From assembly GCF_001767295.1 (NCBI RefSeq), contig NZ_CP014944.1, forward strand, positions 4,526,001-4,590,000: 64,000 bases of DNA, written 5' to 3'. Positions 56,311 to 62,614 of the stretch are shown one piece after another; the stretch's first letter is position 1, and the number at the start of each line of letters is the position of its first letter. The DNA is from Colwellia sp. PAMC 20917 (GTDB lineage Bacteria > Pseudomonadota > Gammaproteobacteria > Enterobacterales > Alteromonadaceae). The notes beneath the pieces are model-generated. The model was not told where the DNA came from. It worked only from the letters and a program-made list of their open reading frames with translations, and did not search any database. Made by a program: the position numbers and the translations under genes.

Positions 56311-56991
56311 CTAATAAGCACCTTTCGCCATTAATACCGCGGGAATGGTCAAGGCTATTATTTTACAGTCCATTAAAAAACTTTGTTGCTTAATGTAAGA
56401 TTTGTCTAACTGTAATTGTTCTTCAAAATTAGTGTCTGCGCGGCCAGATACTTGCCATAAACCAGTTAATCCAGGCTTAGTAAATAATCTTGGTTGGATA
56501 AAATTATCATATTCATAAGTTTCAATTGATAATGCGGGTCTTGGGCCTACTAAACACATATCCCCTCTAACAATATTAAATAATTGTGGTAACTCATCAA
56601 TAGAATATTTTCTAATAAATTGTCCAACCTTAGTAATTCTAGGGTCATTAATGTATTTCTTACAAACACCTTCACGAGAGCTTTGCGAAGGGTCTGGTTC
56701 TTTAAAAAGTGGGTCAGATTTTAAATACATAGATCTAAATTTATACATTTTAAAATGTCGACCATTTTCACCCACTCTAGTTTGAGAAAACAATGCACCA
56801 CCCAGACTTTCTGTTTTAATTAAAATAATCACAATTAGAAGTAAAGGGCTAATGAGTATTAAGGCAAGTAGCGCAATACTTTGCTGTAAAATAACTGGAA
56901 TGCCTTTGTGTTGGTAATTTATAACAATAGCTTTGTGCGTTTTAGTCAATAACGCCTGATTTTTAATTTTATTTAATATTTGAATAGTCAT
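56311..56991 (-). CDS. Exopolysaccharide initiating sugar transferase (bacterial sugar transferase family)
   Basis: This 226-residue membrane enzyme transfers a sugar-1-phosphate to undecaprenyl phosphate, starting repeat-unit synthesis. It has one N-terminal helix (SIALLALILISPLLLIVIIL) followed by the conserved core: GGALFSQTRVGENGRHFKMY, KFRSMY, IRKYSIDELPQLFNIVRGDM, CLVGPRPALSIETYEYD and KPGLTGLWQVSGRADTNFEE. It is the short PglC-like form without the extra N-terminal helices of WcaJ. Its ATG overlaps the stop of the WecG-type gene by one base, so it is the second gene of that operon. Confidence 0.93.
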   Translation of the reverse strand: MTIQILNKIKNQALLTKTHKAIVINYQHKGIPVILQQSIALLALILISPLLLIVIILIKTESLGGALFSQTRVGENGRHFKMYKFRSMYLKSDPLFKEPDPSQSSREGVCKKYINDPRITKVGQFIRKYSIDELPQLFNIVRGDMCLVGPRPALSIETYEYDNFIQPRLFTKPGLTGLWQVSGRADTNFEEQLQLDKSYIKQQSFLMDCKIIALTIPAVLMAKGAY

Positions 56992-58286
56992 TATTTTGCT
57001 CCAGTATTTACTAAGCCAAGTAAAAAGGTTCTATATAAAAAAAGTGGGTTACCAATAACATAACGATTAAATTTTTCACGAGGTTCTTGCATTAAGCGCC
57101 AAATCCACTCCATCCCCATTTCTCTTAACCACATCGGTGAACGAGAAATATTGCCAGAATAGAAATCAAATAGTCCACCTACGGCTAATGCTGTTTTACA
57201 TCGTAATTGGTCTCTGTGGTCGAGTAACCATTGCTCTTGTATAGGTGACCCCATAGCAACTAATAAAACGTCGCAACCACTGTCATTTATTGCGGTGATA
57301 ATTTTTTGGGTACTCTCTGTGCCGTTATACCCATGCTCGGTGCCTGCAATATGTAGTCCTGGAAATTGAGCGCTTAATGCCTTTGCTGCTTGATCTGCAA
57401 TCCCTGGTTTAGCACCAAAGAAATATAAAGATTGACTACTTTCAACACAGTTTTTACAAAGATGAGGTAACATATCTGTTCCGTTATTGTTGCCATTAAG
57501 CAGGAAGCCTGCTTTTTTTGCTGCTAATCTCATACCCGAGCCATCAGCGAACAATGCATCGGCTTTTGTTAGTTGGTTAAAGAAGGTTGGATTGCTAATC
57601 GACAAATTAATGGAGTGCGCATTAATAAAAAAACCTATTTTCGTTTTACTTGCCGGTATATCACTCGATGTTATCCATTCAACAGCTTCCGCCATTGAAG
57701 TATTGTTAACGTCTAAACCAAATAAAGATAAGTATTTAGATTCTTTAAGTCTTTTAATCTTTTGGCCATAAATAATAATCGAGATAAAACTTTTACTGAT
57801 CAGCGCTAGATAATCAGTTAAGTTACCATTGAGTTGTTGTTCAAGTAGTTGCTCGGGCGTCATCACTGTTAACCCAGTTTTAAGGTGCAAGTCATAAAGA
57901 CTAAAAATTCCTGCTTTACACTTAATTTGGTTAAGCACACAAAGCTGAATGTCGGGTGAAAGTCGATGAGTTAAAGGAATGCCGCAAAAAGAAATCTTAC
58001 CTAAACAAATATCAAACAAAACCGCAGTTTTTACCCAGAGGCCACAACTAAAACTGTGTAATGTGACTTTTCTGCTTAAGGCATCAGTCTTGTATTGTTT
58101 TGAAAATAAGTTTCTTCTTGTCGTTATCGCCAAGATTGTATTTAACAAGAAACACGGAAGCAGTATTAATATAAGGATCAGTGCTATAGGCTTATCGACA
58201 ATGTTGCCACGGTATTGATGATTAATGGCATCAATGTGTGTTAACGATTGAGTTATTGTTTGTAGTGAAATTTTAGTTTTTATCAT
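56991..58286 (-). CDS. WecG/TagA/CpsF-family glycosyltransferase with an N-terminal pseudo-sugar-transferase region
   Basis: The C-terminal ~245 residues are a GT26 domain: FGLDVNNTSMAEAVEWI, FINAHSINLSISNPTFFNQL, ALFADGSGMRLAAKKAG, LYFFGAKPGIADQAAKAL, VLLVAMGSPIQEQWLLDHRD and a terminal PREKFNRYVIGNPLFLYR tail. GT26 enzymes add the second sugar to a lipid-linked intermediate. The first ~185 residues hold a hydrophobic helix (IALILILILLPCFLLNTIL) and remnants resembling a sugar transferase (ISFCGIPLT, AGIFSLYDLHLKTGLTV in place of the PGLTG segment) but lack its catalytic residues. The protein has 431 residues against about 250 for plain family members. A sigma54 promoter and boxes lie upstream. 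Confidence 0.88.
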   Translation of the reverse strand: MIKTKISLQTITQSLTHIDAINHQYRGNIVDKPIALILILILLPCFLLNTILAITTRRNLFSKQYKTDALSRKVTLHSFSCGLWVKTAVLFDICLGKISFCGIPLTHRLSPDIQLCVLNQIKCKAGIFSLYDLHLKTGLTVMTPEQLLEQQLNGNLTDYLALISKSFISIIIYGQKIKRLKESKYLSLFGLDVNNTSMAEAVEWITSSDIPASKTKIGFFINAHSINLSISNPTFFNQLTKADALFADGSGMRLAAKKAGFLLNGNNNGTDMLPHLCKNCVESSQSLYFFGAKPGIADQAAKALSAQFPGLHIAGTEHGYNGTESTQKIITAINDSGCDVLLVAMGSPIQEQWLLDHRDQLRCKTALAVGGLFDFYSGNISRSPMWLREMGMEWIWRLMQEPREKFNRYVIGNPLFLYRTFLLGLVNTGAK

Positions 58287-58324
58287 TTCAGCTAACCTAA
58301 ATTATTATCAGTTAACCTGTACAT

Positions 58325-58340
58325 TGCTTAAGTTGTGCCA
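58325..58340 (-). promoter_or_regulatory. Sigma54 promoter of the wecG-type operon
   Basis: On the minus strand TGGCACAACTTAAGCA carries the perfect -24 element TGGCAC and a GC at the correct ten-base spacing. It is strikingly similar in context to the wzy-like promoter (both read TTGGCACA...AGCAATG) and lies 39 bp upstream of the start. Confidence 0.82.
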
Positions 58341-58397
58341 ACTTGAATATTTATTTTATATGTCTGTTTTATAATGATTTTATTTTATCGAGGCTAC

Positions 58398-58462
58398 TTT
58401 TTGCAAAAAAAAGAGAAGTACTAAATTGCAAAATAAAAATTTGAATTATCATTTTGCAATTT
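58398..58462. promoter_or_regulatory. Three upstream boxes for the wecG-type operon
   Basis: TTTTTGCAAAAAA (58398-58410), AAATTGCAAAAT (58423-58434) and its inverted copy ATTTTGCAATTT (58451-58462) lie 58-137 bp upstream of the sigma54 promoter. The last two form a mirror pair with centres 28 bp apart, like the pair before the wzy-like operon. Confidence 0.75.
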
Positions 58463-58473
58463 ATTTTAGGATG

Positions 58474-59205
58474 CTAACAACGGACTAATTTTGGATAAAG
58501 CGATAAGATGATACTTGTTTCTCGCGACAGGTCGTCTTCATTACATGCTTGCACTGACGTTGGTTGTTTTCTATTAACAAAGGCTAGTATGCGGGCAGAG
58601 AGAGAGAAAACAATTTTATGAAATAAATTATTAATAATGCTGGTGCGCATAGGGCCACAATTGCTGTGTCTAATATAGTCACTTAAGTCATAGTCAAAGG
58701 TATTATTCCATTTTTGTTCGAGCTCTTTTATAAAACTTACCCCTTTACTTAATTCTATGACATGACCGTTTTCACCCCAGCCAACCTTGTTTATTTTTTG
58801 TATGCGAGTAAGTCTGGAATCAATAATACTGGTCAGCCATTCAATGGTTTGTTTATTATTCAAGGCAATGAGTACACCAGAATTAAAGCGATTAGAATAA
58901 CCTTTTGCCATATAAATATATTTTTTATCTTCTACTATTGTTTTTAAAGCAGGGCAATTATCATTTACCACAGTATCAGCATCTAAAAATATAACGGTGT
59001 CGTATCCCGAGAGTAGAGCTGTTCGCATTAGCGTTAATTTAAGCCAACAACACTCTACGCCTAATTTAGAAATATAAGGCCGAGTTACCGCTTGATGGCA
59101 GTATCCTTGCTTTTTTGCATAGTTTTTGTGTGTTGCTAGTTCTTTGTTATACATTAACTGGTAACCATTTAGGGCAATGCTGAGTACTAATGTTTTATTG
59201 GTCAT
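58474..59205 (-). CDS. Putative glycosyltransferase with a DxD motif
   Basis: This ~243-residue protein has a nucleotide-diphospho-sugar transferase fold suggested by YDTVIFLDADTVVNDNCP (DxD metal/sugar-nucleotide motif), KYIYMAKGYSNRFNSGVLIA and KVGWGENGHVIELSKG. It resembles GT8/GT34-type transferases only loosely; the exact family is uncertain. The ATG at 59205 has AAGGTGA at the right spacing; the frame extends to 59238 without support. It is a single-gene unit at the right end of the exopolysaccharide region, with its own sigma54-like promoter. Confidence 0.78.
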   Translation of the reverse strand: MTNKTLVLSIALNGYQLMYNKELATHKNYAKKQGYCHQAVTRPYISKLGVECCWLKLTLMRTALLSGYDTVIFLDADTVVNDNCPALKTIVEDKKYIYMAKGYSNRFNSGVLIALNNKQTIEWLTSIIDSRLTRIQKINKVGWGENGHVIELSKGVSFIKELEQKWNNTFDYDLSDYIRHSNCGPMRTSIINNLFHKIVFSLSARILAFVNRKQPTSVQACNEDDLSRETSIILSLYPKLVRC

Positions 59206-59274
59206 AAATGTCACCTTTACTGCAAATGGATTAATCAACTTCTCTACCGGTGAAAAGTGCTCAACTAAGTAACC

Positions 59275-59290
59275 TGCAATAACTACTCCA
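59275..59290 (-). promoter_or_regulatory. Sigma54-like promoter of the DxD glycosyltransferase gene
   Basis: On the minus strand TGGAGTAGTTATTGCA has a correct GG-to-GC spacing and a perfect TTGCA, but the -24 element lacks CAC. It is the weakest of the six, supported mainly by position and the box upstream. Confidence 0.6.
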
Positions 59291-59374
59291 TTATTTATAA
59301 ACCGCTCTTCTAATGGGCTAACAGCGAGTAAGAAAGTATTATATAGATAAAGAGGGTGAATTTTTTTGGGGCTG

Positions 59375-59388
59375 TTGCAAAATGCGAA
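59375..59388. promoter_or_regulatory. Upstream box for the DxD glycosyltransferase gene
   Basis: TTGCAAAATGCGAA contains the TTGCAAAAT element overlapping a TGCGAA copy like that before the LruC-domain gene. It lies about 85-100 bp upstream of the sigma54-like promoter. Confidence 0.55.
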
Positions 59389-59448
59389 CTTACCTTGACA
59401 AATATTATAAGTGACAAAATTTATGCTGGTGCTAGCGGATAAAGGTCT

Positions 59449-59484
59449 CTAAACCAACACTTTATAGTTAAAAGGTTGGTTTAG
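59449..59484. terminator. Hairpin downstream of the H-NOX kinase gene
   Basis: CTAAACCAAC (59449-59458) and GTTGGTTTAG (59475-59484) form a perfect 10-bp stem with a 16-base loop, 18 bases beyond the kinase stop. There is no proper T-run on the minus strand, so its efficiency is unclear. Confidence 0.5.
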
Positions 59485-59502
59485 GAAAAAAAGTGTCACG
59501 TG

Positions 59503-60453
59503 TTAGTTAATCGGTGGATTTGCAAGCGGTAGGCGTATTTTAAAACATGTACCAACATCTACTTCACTGGTGACTGTAATTGTACCGTGATGCTTTTCAA
59601 TGATGCCATGTGATATGGGCAAACCTAAACCCGTACCTTCGCCAACAGGTTTGCTGGTATAAAAAGGATCAAATATTTTTAAGATATTTTCTTCACTTAT
59701 TCCTCTACCATTATCTTGCACGTAAATAATGACGCTATCTTGCTCTTGGGTTGTTGTAATGGTCAATATCCCATTGGTTGAGCAAGCATGTGAAGCATTC
59801 ATAAATAAGTTAATAAAGACCTGATTTAAATCATATGGTTGCCCCATAACGTCACCACAATCAGAAAGCTCAAGATTAATGGTCATAGAGTATTTTATTT
59901 CATTAGCAGATACTTTAATACATTCTTTAATGCAATCATTAATACTAAAAGCGGTAAAGGCTTCATCTCCTTTATAAGAGATTTTCTTTAAATTGTTAAC
60001 TATCTTTTTAACGCGCTCTACTCCTTCAATGGTATCGGCTAACAGAGAAGGGATGTCAGTTATTAAGTAGTCAGCATCAATTTCTTTACGCATACTTTGA
60101 TATTGTCGCAACATTGAGTCAACATTATCTTTGAGAGGTAAATTATCTTGTATAATTTTGTCGAGTTTAAAGATTTCAGTAATATTTTCAGATAAATAAA
60201 AGAGATTACTGTATGAATAAGCAATAGGATTATTAATTTCATGCGCAATACCAGCCGTAAGTTGTCCCAGTGAAGACATCTTTTCTGACTGAATAAGTTG
60301 TGCTTGAGTTGTTTTTAATTCAGCAACAACCCCTTCAAGATTTAAAACATTATCGTATAATTGTCGTGTTTTCTCTTCAAGTAGCTTTTCGGCCAACTGT
60401 CGTGCCTTTTTTTCGCGGATATAGGCTGTTTTATACGCGTCTTCTTCAGTCAT
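59503..60453 (-). CDS. H-NOX-associated cytoplasmic histidine kinase (HnoK-like)
   Basis: This 316-residue kinase has no membrane helix. An N-terminal coiled coil leads to the H-box with phospho-acceptor His71 (GQLTAGIAHEINNPIAYSYS), then the N box (NQVFINLFMNASHAC), G1 (DNGRGIS), F box (IFDPFYTSKP) and G2 (GEGTGLGLPIS). It has no sensor domain of its own, as expected if the H-NOX protein encoded one base upstream acts as its sensor. In Shewanella and Vibrio, NO bound to H-NOX inhibits autophosphorylation of the partner kinase. That behaviour is assumed here, not shown. Confidence 0.92.
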   Translation of the reverse strand: MTEEDAYKTAYIREKKARQLAEKLLEEKTRQLYDNVLNLEGVVAELKTTQAQLIQSEKMSSLGQLTAGIAHEINNPIAYSYSNLFYLSENITEIFKLDKIIQDNLPLKDNVDSMLRQYQSMRKEIDADYLITDIPSLLADTIEGVERVKKIVNNLKKISYKGDEAFTAFSINDCIKECIKVSANEIKYSMTINLELSDCGDVMGQPYDLNQVFINLFMNASHACSTNGILTITTTQEQDSVIIYVQDNGRGISEENILKIFDPFYTSKPVGEGTGLGLPISHGIIEKHHGTITVTSEVDVGTCFKIRLPLANPPIN

Positions 60454-60454
60454 G

Positions 60455-61000
60455 TTAATCCTTGAAAGATATTATTAATTTACATTTTTCGGCTCCATCA
60501 TGCATGCATTCAGGGTGTTCAATTACAATAGCTTGTTTAAAGTGTTGAGCCGCACCCGAAATTAATCCTTCAGAAAGATGGCACAACTTGCGCTTAGATT
60601 GATAAAACATAATTAAATCGCCATTAGGTTTTTCATCGTATTTAAAACTGGGTAAATAAGAATCTGGATAAACACGCTTAACTTCCTTGTGAATAACACC
60701 GTCTATACAAATGAGAAAATCTTTTAAATTATCAATATGTGATAAGTTAGCAGGGCTACTATTAAATAAATGAATAAATAAATATTCACCAAAGGTGCGA
60801 ACTAACGTGGGCGGATCAATTTGGGTTAATGTCGATAGTTCAGCCACAAAAGCCATTATTTCGGAGTCTTCATACTGCATACCGTTAGTATAAATACCTT
60901 CAGAATTTGGTTTTACTTTATCTAACAACTCATTCCATACCGACATGCCCATTTTTTCAATGACCATTTCGGAAAATGTGGTGTATATAGAACCTTGCAT
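60455..61000 (-). CDS. H-NOX heme nitric-oxide sensor
   Basis: This 181-residue protein belongs to the H-NOX (HNOB) family. The proximal heme ligand is His104 in GVIHKEVKRVYP, and the heme-propionate motif YxSxR is Tyr133-Gln-Ser135-Lys-Arg137. Residues Cys140, His162, Cys165 and Cys173 match the positions of the zinc site described for Shewanella and Vibrio H-NOX, which also makes the protein redox-responsive. There is no membrane segment or fused output domain. The gene lies between the response-regulator gene (15 bases) and the kinase gene (one base), a compact three-gene operon. Confidence 0.96.
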   Translation of the reverse strand: MQGSIYTTFSEMVIEKMGMSVWNELLDKVKPNSEGIYTNGMQYEDSEIMAFVAELSTLTQIDPPTLVRTFGEYLFIHLFNSSPANLSHIDNLKDFLICIDGVIHKEVKRVYPDSYLPSFKYDEKPNGDLIMFYQSKRKLCHLSEGLISGAAQHFKQAIVIEHPECMHDGAEKCKLIISFKD

Positions 61001-61015
61001 GGTAATTTCCTTAAA

Positions 61016-62308
61016 TTATGATAATGATAATGGTTCAATAACAATCGTAAATTGGTGTTTTTGATTAATCTCGTATTCAATTAACTTATTAATTGTGTGT
61101 TCGGTAAATTCATGACCTTCAGCTAAAATAAGCAAGTTATTTGCAGAAAACAAACCATATTTTAATACCATGTCGGGTAAAAGTTGTCGTGTCGTTAAGC
61201 CTTGTTCAGAAATATTATCAATAACTAATTCGGGGTTGGCCATTAATATATCTAAAACTTCTTTGGCATATTTCAAACCTTTCGATTTATTTAACGCGAC
61301 CAGCACTTGCTTATGATCTAGTCTTTTAACGTCAATCTTACCCCAAGAAAATCGCCAATAGTCTCTTGCAACACTTATGATTTTACAGGCAAGCAATGTT
61401 TTACTATTCACTTTATTTTTTAGTTCTGCTAGCGAATGAAATTGATAAGTTAGTATTGCTTTGACACCATTTAAACGTTGCGCTGGCGAAAGAATTTGTT
61501 GAGCAATATCCCCCTGAGTCAAAAAAATCTTTTTTTGTTCGAAATTGAGTAAATTAAAGGGGGTACAAACAATGGTTGAATCAAACCCTAACAATCCAAT
61601 TTCGTTGAGAAATCCTGATAAGCGAATATCATGCAATGCTTCTTTATCTAAGCAGAGCTTTTCTCCTAATCGGCCGGCTAATTGTGCTACATTTTTCGCA
61701 AAATCAGCATTAAGATCAGGACTGATCGCAATGAAGTTAAATAACATTTTCTCACAGGCTTTATTGTCTTGTTCATTTCTTGTTAATGACGTTCTAATTT
61801 GTTTGGTGCGTAAATTTATTTTTCCCTCTAAGTCATGATTTAAACTTTTAAGTAATTTATTTTTCTTTTCAATTTTACGTTTTAGATTATGGTTTTCCTT
61901 TTTTAAATGAGTGATCTCCAAACCTTCTTCAACAGCATTAATTAGGTCATCATTATTCCAAGGTTTATTGATAAAACGATTGATTTTACCTAAATTAATT
62001 GCTGCCACGGTTGATTCAAAATCAGCATAACCACTTAATACTATTCGGTAAGTGTCTGGGTGTGAATTAGCCACTATTGCTAATAACGCTGCGCCGTCCA
62101 TTTCAGGCATTCTCATATCAGAAACAACGATATCCACGTGCGTTTTCTCTAAAATCTCTAGTGCGTTTTTAGCACTATTAGCAATAATGACATTATATGA
62201 CTTGCGGTGAAATAAACGTTGCAAAGTCCTGAGTATAATTCTTTCATCATCAACACATAAAACAGTCATATCTGAATACAAAGCATTTTGGGTACTACTA
62301 TCTGACAT
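61016..62308 (-). CDS. Response regulator with degenerate HD-GYP domain (HnoD-like)
   Basis: This 430-residue protein has an N-terminal receiver domain (CVDDERIILRTLQRLF; phospho-acceptor Asp64 in VVSDMRMPEMDG; KPW loop), a coiled-coil linker and a C-terminal domain resembling HD-GYP. The key catalytic residues are missing: the HDIGK-type motif reads NEIGLLG, and no GYP loop is recognisable. It should therefore not degrade c-di-GMP. Shewanella HnoD has the same architecture and acts through an active HD-GYP or EAL partner; no such partner lies within this window. It is the first gene of the H-NOX operon. Confidence 0.88.
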   Translation of the reverse strand: MSDSSTQNALYSDMTVLCVDDERIILRTLQRLFHRKSYNVIIANSAKNALEILEKTHVDIVVSDMRMPEMDGAALLAIVANSHPDTYRIVLSGYADFESTVAAINLGKINRFINKPWNNDDLINAVEEGLEITHLKKENHNLKRKIEKKNKLLKSLNHDLEGKINLRTKQIRTSLTRNEQDNKACEKMLFNFIAISPDLNADFAKNVAQLAGRLGEKLCLDKEALHDIRLSGFLNEIGLLGFDSTIVCTPFNLLNFEQKKIFLTQGDIAQQILSPAQRLNGVKAILTYQFHSLAELKNKVNSKTLLACKIISVARDYWRFSWGKIDVKRLDHKQVLVALNKSKGLKYAKEVLDILMANPELVIDNISEQGLTTRQLLPDMVLKYGLFSANNLLILAEGHEFTEHTINKLIEYEINQKHQFTIVIEPLSLS

Positions 62309-62368
62309 AATTTCTCCCTATAAATTTTACAACTGAAATAAATAGTTTTAATGATGTTAATTATAACG

Positions 62369-62403
62369 ATCACTATATTATCTATTTTTTACTTTATAGT
62401 GAT
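62369..62403. promoter_or_regulatory. Inverted repeat between divergent H-NOX operon and sigma54-regulator gene
   Basis: ATCACTATA (62369-62377) and TATAGTGAT (62395-62403) form a perfect 9-bp inverted repeat with a 17-base spacer, 60-95 bp upstream of the response-regulator start. It lies in an otherwise AT-only 306-bp divergent region, a good place for an operator. No ATTTTGCAAAAT box is present here. Confidence 0.5.
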
Positions 62404-62614
62404 AAATAATAAACATATATTATAGTTATAACGGTTATTTATTCAAAAATTATTGATATTATTATAATTAATAAGTCAATTTACCTTAACAATATTTGTA
62501 ATTGTTCAGGCGATACATTAAGTTTTAAATGTGGAATAAAAAATAATTATAGCTAAATGTAACACTGTTTTATAGGAAAGTTATTGGGCTTTAGTGTTGA
62601 TTTTAAGGAAAAAA

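Noticed and set aside
62309-62614. FNR-, NsrR- or NorR-type NO/oxygen sites in the H-NOX divergent region
   Set aside because: No TTGAT-N4-ATCAA or similar known element is visible; only an unassigned inverted repeat is present.
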